Source: Fen-330 sp050008465
GTDB lineage: Bacteria > Acidobacteriota > Terriglobia > Bryobacterales > Bryobacteraceae
DNA length: 64,000 nt
Assembly: GCA_050008465.1 (NCBI GenBank)
Contig: JBEKMO010000003.1
Span: 39,325-103,324, forward strand
Direction: 5' to 3'
The notes beneath the pieces were generated by a model. The model searched no databases, was not told the origin of the DNA, and saw only the letters and a program-made list of their open reading frames with translations. Positions 45,537 through 53,438 of the stretch are shown in pieces. The translations under genes were made by a program, and so were the position numbers. The stretch's first letter is position 1, and every line of letters begins with the position of its first letter.

Positions 45537-47405
45537 ATGTGGATGAGGCTATTGATCCTGGTTGTAACGGGCTGCCTGACGATGGCCGCGGGCGAAGGGC
45601 AGTGCGATCGCGCGTGCTTGAACGGGTTTGTGGATCGATATCTGGCTGCGATGGTCGCTCACGACCCTACGGGCTTGCCGCTGGCGACGGCGGTGAAATA
45701 CACCGAAAACGGGCAGACACTGAAGCTGGGCGAGGGCATGTGGGGCGTCGCCAACGCGGTTGGGAAGTACAAGTTGTACTTCGCCGATCCGGCCAGCGGC
45801 GGGGCGGGATTCTTCGGCATTGTGGAGGAGAACGGCCATCTGCAGATCCTGGCGCTTCGGCTGAGAATCGAGGAGCGGCGGATCGGCGAGATTGAGGCGA
45901 TCGTGGCCCGCACGACACCGGGAGCCTGGGTGAAACCCGAGGGGCTGACGGAGAAGCCGATCTTCAGCGAGAGTCTCGCGCCCGCCGAGCGGCGATCCCG
46001 CGCGGAGATGGTCGCGATCACGAACTCGTATTTCGAGGGGTTGGAGCAGGCGACCGGCAAACTCACACCGTTCGATCCCAACTGCACGCGAATGGAGAAC
46101 GGATTCGTGACCGCGAACAATCCGGCGGGAAACCCGATGCAGAAAATGACCTGCGGCCAGCAGTTCGACACGGGTTTTTCCACGTTCATCACGCACGTTC
46201 GCGAGCGGCGATTCCCCATCGTGGATGAAGAGCGCGGACTGGTGTACGCGATCATCTTCTTCGATCACTCAGGCGGCGTGAGGACCGTCAAGATGGCGAA
46301 CGGAACCACCTTCAACGTGCCGCCCCCGTACGACACGCCGTACACGTTTCTGATCGGAGAGCTGTTCAAGATCAAGAACGGCAAAATCCATCAGATCGAA
46401 GCGGTGCTGCTGCCGGCGCCGTACGGGATGCCGTCCGGATGGGGCGGAGAACTTGCCGCGGGACAGTGCGACCGCGGTTGTCTCGAGGGATTCATCGACC
46501 GGTACCTGGATGCGGTGGTGGCGCACGACCCCTCGCGCCTGCCGATGGCGAAGCCCGTGAAGTTCACCGAGAACGGCCAGCGGCTCGAACTGGGCGATGG
46601 GCTTTGGGGCACCGCGAGCGCGCGCGGCGCCTACAAGCTGTACGTGGCTGATCCGGAAGCCGGGGAAGCGGGATTCTTCGGCACGATTCTGGAGAACGGC
46701 ACGCCCGCGATTCTGGCCGTCCGGCTCAAGGTGCGGGAGCGGAAGGTGACAGAGATTGAAACGCTGGTGGCGCGCGGGGACGCCGGGGGCGCGCACGGCG
46801 AGCGAGGCGCGCGGAATCTGGAGAAGATGGGCGGGCCGCATCCGGTATTCCTCGAGCCGGTCGCGGCGGCGGAGCGGGCTTCCCGCGAGGACCTGATCCG
46901 GACCGCCAACATGTACTTTTCGGGATTGGAGCGGAATGACGGGAAGGGCGTGTACCCTTTCACCGACGACTGCAACCGCATCGAGAACGGCGAGCAGACC
47001 ACCAATCATCCTTCAGAGCAAGCCGCGGGCCGGTTCGATGTAGGGGCGCTGGGATGCAAAGCGCAGTTCGAATCCGGCTTCTTCCACTTTGTGACGCGGA
47101 TCCGGGACCGGCGTTTCGTGGTCGTGGACCGGGAGCGGGGCCTCGCGCTCGCGTTCGTTTTCTTCGATCATGCGGGCAACTGCCGGCCGGTGAAACTGCC
47201 GGATGGGCGCGTGCTCCCGGCCGGGCCTGCGCGTCCCTTCACCTGGGAGATCGCGGAGCTGTTCAAGATCGAGCGGGGGAAGATCCGGCAGATTGAGGCG
47301 GTGCTGGATCAGTGCCCCTATGGCATGAGGTCAGGGTGGAGCGGTTGGGAGGACGGGATGAGCAGCCGCGCCCGCGATTATTCCCAGCCGCTGGCGGCGC
47401 CGTAG
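45537..47405 (+). CDS. Exported protein with two tandem DUF8021-like domains
   Basis: 622 residues, ATG at 45537 behind an ideal GGAGGTGA. Signal peptide MWMRLLILVVTGCLTMAAG. Two repeats of about 300 residues start at GQCDRACLNGFVDRYLAAMV (residue 21) and GQCDRGCLEGFIDRYLDAVV (about 308). Each has the CDRxCL box, HDPxxLPxA, KxTENGQ, LGEGMWG/LGDGLWG, GFFGIVEENG, ELFKIK and GKIHQIEAVL. This reads as DUF8021, a SnoaL-like or NTF2-like alpha/beta fold found in fungi and bacteria; the Cys pair may be disulfide-linked. No enzyme function is known to me. Its last 28 bases overlap antisense with the next gene, whose product has a single copy. Confidence 0.72.
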   Translation: MWMRLLILVVTGCLTMAAGEGQCDRACLNGFVDRYLAAMVAHDPTGLPLATAVKYTENGQTLKLGEGMWGVANAVGKYKLYFADPASGGAGFFGIVEENGHLQILALRLRIEERRIGEIEAIVARTTPGAWVKPEGLTEKPIFSESLAPAERRSRAEMVAITNSYFEGLEQATGKLTPFDPNCTRMENGFVTANNPAGNPMQKMTCGQQFDTGFSTFITHVRERRFPIVDEERGLVYAIIFFDHSGGVRTVKMANGTTFNVPPPYDTPYTFLIGELFKIKNGKIHQIEAVLLPAPYGMPSGWGGELAAGQCDRGCLEGFIDRYLDAVVAHDPSRLPMAKPVKFTENGQRLELGDGLWGTASARGAYKLYVADPEAGEAGFFGTILENGTPAILAVRLKVRERKVTEIETLVARGDAGGAHGERGARNLEKMGGPHPVFLEPVAAAERASREDLIRTANMYFSGLERNDGKGVYPFTDDCNRIENGEQTTNHPSEQAAGRFDVGALGCKAQFESGFFHFVTRIRDRRFVVVDRERGLALAFVFFDHAGNCRPVKLPDGRVLPAGPARPFTWEIAELFKIERGKIRQIEAVLDQCPYGMRSGWSGWEDGMSSRARDYSQPLAAP

Positions 47406-48322
47406 GGCAGCAGGAATCCGTTGGCTTCGATTTCGTGGATCTTGCCGCCGCGAATCTTGAAGATCTCGCCGGCCTGGAGATTGATCGGGCCGAAGGGCCG
47501 CGGAATGGTGGTGACGCCGGGCACACCGACGATGCGGATGGTCCTGACGTTGCCGCGGTGAACGAACATCGGGAAACCGAAGACCAGCCCGTATTCCTCG
47601 TCGACGATCAGCAGGCGGCGCGGGCGGATTCGCGTGATGTAGCTGAGATTCCGGGTGTCGATCTGGTCGCCGCAGTTCAGTGCGTTGATGGCCACGGTGG
47701 CGGCGTCGGCGCCGGGTTGCGGGGTCTTGTTGGTGGTGGTCTGGGAGCCGTTTTCGTGCCGCTCACAATCGGCGGCAAACGGCGCGAGGCGGGCGTTGGT
47801 CTGCTCGATCGAGTCGAAATAGGACTCGGCGATGCGCAGCATCTCGCGGCGCGAGACGCGCTCGGCGGGCGGGACCGGCTGAACCAGGCCGGGCCGGGGC
47901 GTCACCAGGCCGGCGGTTCCCGAGCCGCCCAGATAGCGAGCTACTACGTGCTCGATCTCCCGGATTTTGCCGCTTTCCACTTTGAGCCGCAGAGCGAGCA
48001 GCACGGGCTTGTCGAACTCTTCGATGACGCCGAAGAAGCCCACCTGGCCGGCGGTGGGATCGGCGGCGTAGATCTTGAAGGTGGTGGGGCCACGCGAGGC
48101 GCCCACCCATAGCCCGTCGCCCAACGGAATCGTGGCGGTGTTCTCGGTGTACTTGAAGGAGCTTGCCAAGGGCAGACCGGAGGGATCGTGCTTGACCATG
48201 GCGGCAAGGTATTGGCCGACGATTGCGACGAGGCAGGCGCGATCGCAGGGCGGGGCCGGAAACGCTCTCGCACCCAGGATGGTTGTTGCCGCGATGGCAG
48301 CGGCGATGAATGGCCGGGACAT
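47378..48322 (-). CDS. Exported single-domain DUF8021-like protein
   Basis: 314 residues with signal peptide MSRPFIAAAIAATTILGARA, followed by APPCDRACLVAIVGQYLAAM, HDPSGLPLASSFKYTEN, LGDGLWVGAS, GFFGVIEEF and GKIHEIEANGFLLPYG. It is a third copy of the domain doubled in the gene that converges on it, overlapping by 28 bases. The layout, tandem and single copies facing each other, points to local duplication and inversion. Periplasmic or secreted; function unknown. Confidence 0.7.
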   Translation of the reverse strand: MSRPFIAAAIAATTILGARAFPAPPCDRACLVAIVGQYLAAMVKHDPSGLPLASSFKYTENTATIPLGDGLWVGASRGPTTFKIYAADPTAGQVGFFGVIEEFDKPVLLALRLKVESGKIREIEHVVARYLGGSGTAGLVTPRPGLVQPVPPAERVSRREMLRIAESYFDSIEQTNARLAPFAADCERHENGSQTTTNKTPQPGADAATVAINALNCGDQIDTRNLSYITRIRPRRLLIVDEEYGLVFGFPMFVHRGNVRTIRIVGVPGVTTIPRPFGPINLQAGEIFKIRGGKIHEIEANGFLLPYGAASGWE

Positions 48323-48336
48323 ATTCTCACGTTACC

Positions 48337-49539
48337 TCAGTGCCCGCGCAACAGCTCGGCGGTTTTCCGGAGCGCTGAGGCGAGGTCGCCGGGGGAATGG
48401 ATATGGAAGACCTTGCCGGAACACGCCTGGGTGATTCGCGAGATGGCGTCCGGCATCTCTAGCTGCGTGGTCCGGCCCTGCGGCAGGTCCTCCCAAGGTT
48501 CTTCCAGTTGGTCGTCCGGCAAGCGGGGCATTCGCCAGGGGGTGAAGCGGGGCATCGGGGATCGCCGGCGGCGGGGCGGCGCGAAGTCGAAGTACGCGTA
48601 GACGCTTTTGCGCGCGTCCGGGGGCGCAAACACGTGAGCATCGTCGAAAGTCGAGTACCCGACGAAGAGCACGGCATCGGCAGGTTGGGCGCGTAGTCCC
48701 TCCTTCGCCAGCAACTGCCAGAGGAAATCGCGGTGACCCATGCGGTCTTTGAGGACTCCGTAGGACACGGTTGACGGGTTGAAGTCGCGCAGAGCTTCCG
48801 CGACCCGCAGGAAGCCACCGGGATCGGCCACGGTCTGGCGCAGCAGTTCCTTGTGGTGATCGAGGCTGAATGCGACCACCTGGACACGGCTGAACGGCAA
48901 TCGATCAAGAACGGCGGCGAGCGTTTGGAGCATCACCTGATTCGAGCGCGACGAGCCGGCGTGCAGGAAGACGGTCAGGCGGCCGGGCTGGGCGCCCAGG
49001 TGCGGCCAGTCGAGCTGGGAGAAGGCTGCCACGCGGCCGGGAGGAAGTGGCGTCTCCACAGCCTTGTGCGGTTTCAGCTCCAGGTCCCACCGCTTGCGGC
49101 AGACGCGCTCGAGGCCGTCGATCAACACCAACTCTGCGTGGTACTCGCCTTCCCCGACAAAGAAGCCCCCCATGAGCTGTGCCTCGAACTTCGAGGCGTC
49201 CCGGCCCTGCTCGCCGGAGCCGTCCGGGAACGTCTGGACGTCCTTCAAGAGCAGGGGCTGAGCGCCGGAACGCTTGGGCGTGATGCGGACCAGGATCTCG
49301 AGAGGGCGTTGACGGCCCGTGAACTGCTGCATCGGCACAGTGAGGAGATACCCCGCGCGGTAGGCGAGACGGTAGGTCAATACGGGGGCGAGAGGGCGCA
49401 CTTCACACGCCAGGGGCTTTTCCGCCGGCTGCGGCTGGAACCACCGCGCGGCCGACTGCACTGCGTCCCGAGGAACCGGCTCCTGGCCGAAGACACCTGC
49501 GGCGGCGAGCAACGCGCAGAACGGCGTGGCGAAGTTCAC
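48337..49539 (-). CDS. Secreted protein, VWA-like fold candidate, unknown function
   Basis: 400 residues from a GTG at 49539; signal peptide MNFATPFCALLAAAGVFGQ. The N-terminal half is beta-rich with paired Cys (PLACEVRPL, ERVCRKRW). The second half (about 185-340) alternates strands and helices: RLTVFLHAGSSRSNQVMLQT, VQVVAFSLDHHKEL and ADAVLFVGYSTFDDAHVF, similar in layout to a von Willebrand A domain but with a SRSNQ stretch instead of a clean DxSxS. Acidobacteria often encode such VWFA-related secreted proteins. Proline/arginine-rich PPRRRRSPMPRF lies near the end. It precedes the DUF8021 gene by 14 bases in the same direction. Confidence 0.5.
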   Translation of the reverse strand: MNFATPFCALLAAAGVFGQEPVPRDAVQSAARWFQPQPAEKPLACEVRPLAPVLTYRLAYRAGYLLTVPMQQFTGRQRPLEILVRITPKRSGAQPLLLKDVQTFPDGSGEQGRDASKFEAQLMGGFFVGEGEYHAELVLIDGLERVCRKRWDLELKPHKAVETPLPPGRVAAFSQLDWPHLGAQPGRLTVFLHAGSSRSNQVMLQTLAAVLDRLPFSRVQVVAFSLDHHKELLRQTVADPGGFLRVAEALRDFNPSTVSYGVLKDRMGHRDFLWQLLAKEGLRAQPADAVLFVGYSTFDDAHVFAPPDARKSVYAYFDFAPPRRRRSPMPRFTPWRMPRLPDDQLEEPWEDLPQGRTTQLEMPDAISRITQACSGKVFHIHSPGDLASALRKTAELLRGH

Positions 49540-49599
49540 GGAGACCTGAGCCTACCAGATTCGACGCGAGAGCGAGGTAGCAGGTTTCCGGTCAATCGG

Positions 49600-50034
49600 T
49601 TAGAACCAAGTCCTGCTGCGGTATTCCCGGTAGGCGTCGCCGAACTTCTCCTCCAGCACGCGCGCTTCTTTGCGAGCGCGAATCGCCTGCACCGGCACCA
49701 AAACCACCAGGATGAGGAGCCAGATTGGTTTTCCGATTACCAGAATAAGCCCGGCGATGAAGAGGGAGCCAAAAAAGTAGATGGGGTTGCGAATTTTCGA
49801 GTACAGGCCGTGCGTGACGAGCTCTCTCGCCTGGGCCCGCACGGCGAAGGACCGGCCCAGTTGGATTCGCGCCAAGAGCCACAAGGACAGGGCCGGAATG
49901 GCCAGGACCGCCCCGAACACGCGGGAGGTGGTCCAAGGCAGGTCCCAGAAGTACCAGCAGGCAAGGAAAACGCCCAGGAAAACCACCGCGAGTTGGACGG
50001 CGGTGGTCGAATTATACCTGGGGACAGTCACCAT
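49600..50034 (-). CDS. ICMT-like isoprenylcysteine methyltransferase-family protein
   Basis: 144 residues from the ATG at 50034 (an ATG at 50061 lies in a repeat arm and would add nine residues). Four or five helices with the family motif GLYSKIRNPIYFFGSLFIAG near 90-110, the SAM/carboxyl-methyl binding region of ICMT/phospholipid N-methyltransferase-like proteins, and the C-terminal EARVLEEKFGDAYREYRS. It methylates a membrane-associated small substrate; the target is unknown. The start codon lies inside the inverted repeat at 50016-50086. Confidence 0.75.
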   Translation of the reverse strand: MVTVPRYNSTTAVQLAVVFLGVFLACWYFWDLPWTTSRVFGAVLAIPALSLWLLARIQLGRSFAVRAQARELVTHGLYSKIRNPIYFFGSLFIAGLILVIGKPIWLLILVVLVPVQAIRARKEARVLEEKFGDAYREYRSRTWF

Positions 50035-50086
50035 GTTTCCAGGTTTCGGGCGGGGAAACAAGGAAACATGGTGGCTGTCCCCAGGT
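50016..50086. repeat. 25-bp inverted repeat with one mismatch (REP-like)
   Basis: Arms 50016-50040 and 50062-50086 pair except for one base (ACAGTCACC against ACAGCCACC), with a 21-base loop. Arm sequence CATGGTG-ACTGTCCCC contains the start codon of the methyltransferase. It ends one base before the stop of the FAD gene that lies upstream on the same strand, so it occupies the whole intergenic space. A candidate transposable REP-type element. Confidence 0.7.
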
Positions 50087-51724
50087 TTAGGACCAGGTGC
50101 GGGTGATCTCGGCGAAGCACTGGAGACCGCTCATCAGGACGGCGCTGTAGCCGCCGCCGGGCCTGGTCCAGGCGCCGGCCAGATACAGGTTGCGGATCGG
50201 GGTGGTGTAGCCAATGCGGCGCATGCCGGAGTTGTCCACCGTCTGGTCCCAGCCGTAAATCGCGCCGCGAGAGTTGGCGGTGTAGCGAAGGTTGGTGAGC
50301 GGCGTGCCGATCTCCTTGACCTCGATGGCCTTGGAAAGCCCGGGCAGCAGGACCTTTTCCGCCTGCCGGATCAGGATGCTCGCGATGCGCTCCTTCTCCG
50401 CCCGGTAAGCGTCCTTGCGGCCCTGGCGATAGTCGGCTTCGTACGGCTTCCAGTGGTCGAAACCCTGGAGAGTGATGAGGTTGATGGTGTTCTTCCCCTT
50501 CGGGGAGTAGCCCGGGTACAGGTTGTCGTAGAGGGTGATGCCCAGGCCGGGATTGCTCATGTCGCCGCGGAGCGCTGCCTGGTAGCCGGCCTCGGGATCG
50601 TATCCGGGTTCGTAGAAGATCTCGGTTTCCGGAATGCGGAGCGCGCCGACCAAGTCCTTCTTGAGTCCCAGAAAAACCTGGAAGCTGGAGAGGCTGACAC
50701 CGAACCGATCCATTCGCGCCAGGTAGTCTTTCAAACGCCCGTCGTCCTCGACCATCGAGTGGAACAGGTCGTGGGGATTGGAGTTGGCGACGACGGCCTT
50801 GGCGGTGTACTCGTGGCCGTCCGCGGTTTTCACGCCGTGGGCAACGCCGTTCTTGACGAGGACCTTCACCACTTCCGTATTGAGCAGCAGCTTTCCGCCC
50901 CGCGCGGCGATGAAGGAGACCAGCGCGTCGCTGATCTTCTGCGACTTGCCCTTGGGATAATAGCCGCCTTCGGTGAGGTATCCGATGGTGGGGAGGGCGT
51001 AGTAGAAGCTGGCGAGTTTGGAGGGCGGCAGGCCGTAATACCCCCAGAGCGCCGAGACAATGGCCTTGAGGCGGGCGTCCTTGATCCGCGCGTCCATCAT
51101 TGCGCCCCAGGTGGAGCCGGCGGAGCGGAGCAGGTGGGGATACTCCACCGGGAAGCGGCTCATGTCGACCTTGCCCCCCGCGCGCGAGAACTTCTGGATG
51201 TCGTCGGAGACGCCCTGCATGTCGTCGAAAAGCGCCCGGATGCCGGCTTCCTCCTCGGGGAAGTGGCCCACCAGCGTCTTGATGTAGCCGGGGAGGTCCT
51301 TGGGCGGAACGCGGATATCGTGACTCGGAAAAACGGCGCGATACAGGGTGCGGTGGGGGACAAACTCGACATCCGTGATCTCGGGGAAGCCGGGAATGAG
51401 GTTGTGTATGCCGTTGCGCTCGCCGACGGTGGTGGAGTGCAGCGAGACGTCGAACACGAAGCCCCCGGGCCGCCGGAACGTGGTGGCGTAGCCGCCTGGC
51501 TTGTCGTGCTTTTCCAGGATCAAGGGCTTGAATCCTTGTCTCGCAAAGGCGGCCGCGCAGCTCAGGCCGCCGAGACCGGCGCCGATGACGACGGCGTCGA
51601 ACTGGTTCCCGCCCGACTGGCTTGCCCTGGCGGTGGGAAGCGAGTCCCAATCGAGGCCCGCGCCGGGGATCATGGCTAGCGCGGACTGGATGATTTCTCG
51701 TCGATTCCATTTGCTGTCGGACAT
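50087..51724 (-). CDS. FAD-dependent phytoene-desaturase/isomerase-like oxidoreductase
   Basis: 545 residues from ATG at 51724 behind GGAGCGA. The N-terminus NRREIIQSALAMIPG looks like a Tat signal, i.e. possible export in folded form. The dinucleotide motif is AVVIGAGLGGLSCAAAF (about 48-64). KHDKPGGYATTFRRPGGFVF continues the carotenoid-isomerase/phytoene-dehydrogenase pattern, and the C-terminal FAD contact is IRNLYLAGAWTRPGGGYSAV. Carotenoid or retinol-type polyene oxidoreductase is the family context; the substrate is unknown and no carotenoid genes are nearby. Confidence 0.8.
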   Translation of the reverse strand: MSDSKWNRREIIQSALAMIPGAGLDWDSLPTARASQSGGNQFDAVVIGAGLGGLSCAAAFARQGFKPLILEKHDKPGGYATTFRRPGGFVFDVSLHSTTVGERNGIHNLIPGFPEITDVEFVPHRTLYRAVFPSHDIRVPPKDLPGYIKTLVGHFPEEEAGIRALFDDMQGVSDDIQKFSRAGGKVDMSRFPVEYPHLLRSAGSTWGAMMDARIKDARLKAIVSALWGYYGLPPSKLASFYYALPTIGYLTEGGYYPKGKSQKISDALVSFIAARGGKLLLNTEVVKVLVKNGVAHGVKTADGHEYTAKAVVANSNPHDLFHSMVEDDGRLKDYLARMDRFGVSLSSFQVFLGLKKDLVGALRIPETEIFYEPGYDPEAGYQAALRGDMSNPGLGITLYDNLYPGYSPKGKNTINLITLQGFDHWKPYEADYRQGRKDAYRAEKERIASILIRQAEKVLLPGLSKAIEVKEIGTPLTNLRYTANSRGAIYGWDQTVDNSGMRRIGYTTPIRNLYLAGAWTRPGGGYSAVLMSGLQCFAEITRTWS

Positions 51725-51791
51725 GCGTTCGCTCCGTAACCGAGAAAACACGATAGCACAGGGACGCGGCTGTCTGGGGTATATTGAGCCT

Positions 51792-53411
51792 GTGACTTTA
51801 GGAAACGAGGTTCTTCGCGCGGCCGTTTGCTTCGCGGCCGGTGCGGCATTGGCCCTGGCGGCGGACCCTCCGCTGCCCCGCATCGTGGAGAAGGAGGGGC
51901 GCTACGCTCTTCTGGTTGACGGCGCGCCGTACCTGATGCTGGGCGCGCAGGTGAATAACTCGAGCGCCTGGCCGGCCATGTTGCCCAAGGTCTGGCCGGC
52001 GATCGAGCGCCTGCACGCAAACACGGTCGAGATACCGGTCTACTGGGAGCAATTCGAGCCCCGGCAGGGACAGTTCGATTACACGGTCGTGGACACGCTG
52101 CTCGCCCAGGCTCGCGAGCACCAGGTCCGCCTTGTTCTGCTGTGGTTCGGCACCTGGAAAAACGGCAGCGGGCACTATATGCCGGAGTGGATGAAGCTCG
52201 CGCCGGAGCGCTATCCACGCATGACCGGGGCGAACGGGCGCCCGGTCGACTCGCCTTCGCCGTACGCCAAAGAGGCGCTCGAGGCGGATATCCAGGCGGT
52301 CACCGCGCTCATGCGGCACCTGAGAGCAGCCGACCCGCAGCGCAGCGTGATCATGGTGCAGGTTGAGAACGAACCGGGCACCTGGGGCAGCATTCGCGAC
52401 TACTCGCCGGCCGCGCAAGAGCTCTTCGACGGGCCGGTTCCCGCCAAGCTGCTGGCCGCGCTCCGCAAGCAGGTCAGCACGCCCCCGGCGAACTGGCAGG
52501 AAGCTTTCGGCGCCGACGCCGAGGAGTTCTTCCACGCGTGGTCCGTGGCCCGATACATCGAGCAGGTTGCCGCCGCCGGAAAAGCGGTGTACCCGTTGCC
52601 GCTGTCCGTCAACGCCGCGCTGCGAGACCCCTTGAATCCGGGCCGTCCTCCTAAGTACGAAAGCGGCGGTCCCACGGACAACGTCCTCGACATCTGGAAG
52701 GCCGCGGCTCCGTCGATTGACGTACTGACACCCGACATCTACATGAGCGACAGCGCCCGGTACTTGAAGGTGCTGGACCTGTATCGCCGCTCCGACAATC
52801 CCCTGTTCGTGCCCGAGACCGGCAACAGCCCCGCCTATGCCCGCTATTTCTTTGCCGCTCTCGGGCGCCAGGCCATAGGCTTCTCGCCGTTCGGGATGGA
52901 CTACACCGGTTACGCCAACGCTCCCCTGGGAGCTACCAGGGTCAAGGAAGAGACGCTCGAGCCGTTTGCGCTGAACTACCGGTTGATCGGCCCAATGATG
53001 CGCGAGATCGCGCGCCTCAACTTCGAAGGCAAGCTCGAAGCGGTTGTTGAGGAGAACGGCAAGCCATCTCAGACGCTGGAGCTCGGACCTTGGAAGGCAA
53101 CCGTGTCGTACGGGGCGCCTCAGTTCGGCTTCGGCAATAACCCGCCCGGGAACCCCGAGCCGATCGGCCGCGCCCTGGTTGCCCAGCTCGGAGACAACCG
53201 GTTCCTGGTGGCGGGATTCTTCTGCCGCGTGGATTTCCAGGTCGGTGATGCCGCGTCGGGCAAGCAACGGCAGTTCCTGCGGGTCGAAGAAGGAACGTAT
53301 GAAAACGGCGTCTTCCGGCCCATCCGGATCTGGAATGGCGACCAGACCGATTGGGGACTCAACTTCACGTCCGCGCCGCAGGTGCTGCGAGTGTGGCTGG
53401 GGACCTACTAG
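51792..53411 (+). CDS. GH35-like beta-galactosidase with DUF5597-type C-terminus, secreted
   Basis: 539 residues from GTG at 51792; signal peptide NEVLRAAVCFAAGAALALAA. TIM-barrel with ANTVEIPVYWEQFEPRQGQF and LVLLWFGTWKNGSG. Acid/base Glu194 is in VQVENEPGTWGS and nucleophile Glu342 in FVPETGNSP. The last 120 residues (YGAPQFGFGNNPPGNPEP, RFLVAGFFCRVDFQVG) are a beta domain of the DUF5597 type that follows such barrels. It releases terminal beta-galactose from galactan or arabinogalactan. The gene is 28 bases ahead of the GH2 gene in the same direction. Confidence 0.88.
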   Translation: MTLGNEVLRAAVCFAAGAALALAADPPLPRIVEKEGRYALLVDGAPYLMLGAQVNNSSAWPAMLPKVWPAIERLHANTVEIPVYWEQFEPRQGQFDYTVVDTLLAQAREHQVRLVLLWFGTWKNGSGHYMPEWMKLAPERYPRMTGANGRPVDSPSPYAKEALEADIQAVTALMRHLRAADPQRSVIMVQVENEPGTWGSIRDYSPAAQELFDGPVPAKLLAALRKQVSTPPANWQEAFGADAEEFFHAWSVARYIEQVAAAGKAVYPLPLSVNAALRDPLNPGRPPKYESGGPTDNVLDIWKAAAPSIDVLTPDIYMSDSARYLKVLDLYRRSDNPLFVPETGNSPAYARYFFAALGRQAIGFSPFGMDYTGYANAPLGATRVKEETLEPFALNYRLIGPMMREIARLNFEGKLEAVVEENGKPSQTLELGPWKATVSYGAPQFGFGNNPPGNPEPIGRALVAQLGDNRFLVAGFFCRVDFQVGDAASGKQRQFLRVEEGTYENGVFRPIRIWNGDQTDWGLNFTSAPQVLRVWLGTY

Positions 53412-53438
53412 TCCTCCTGGCCGTGGGAGGGAGCGCGT

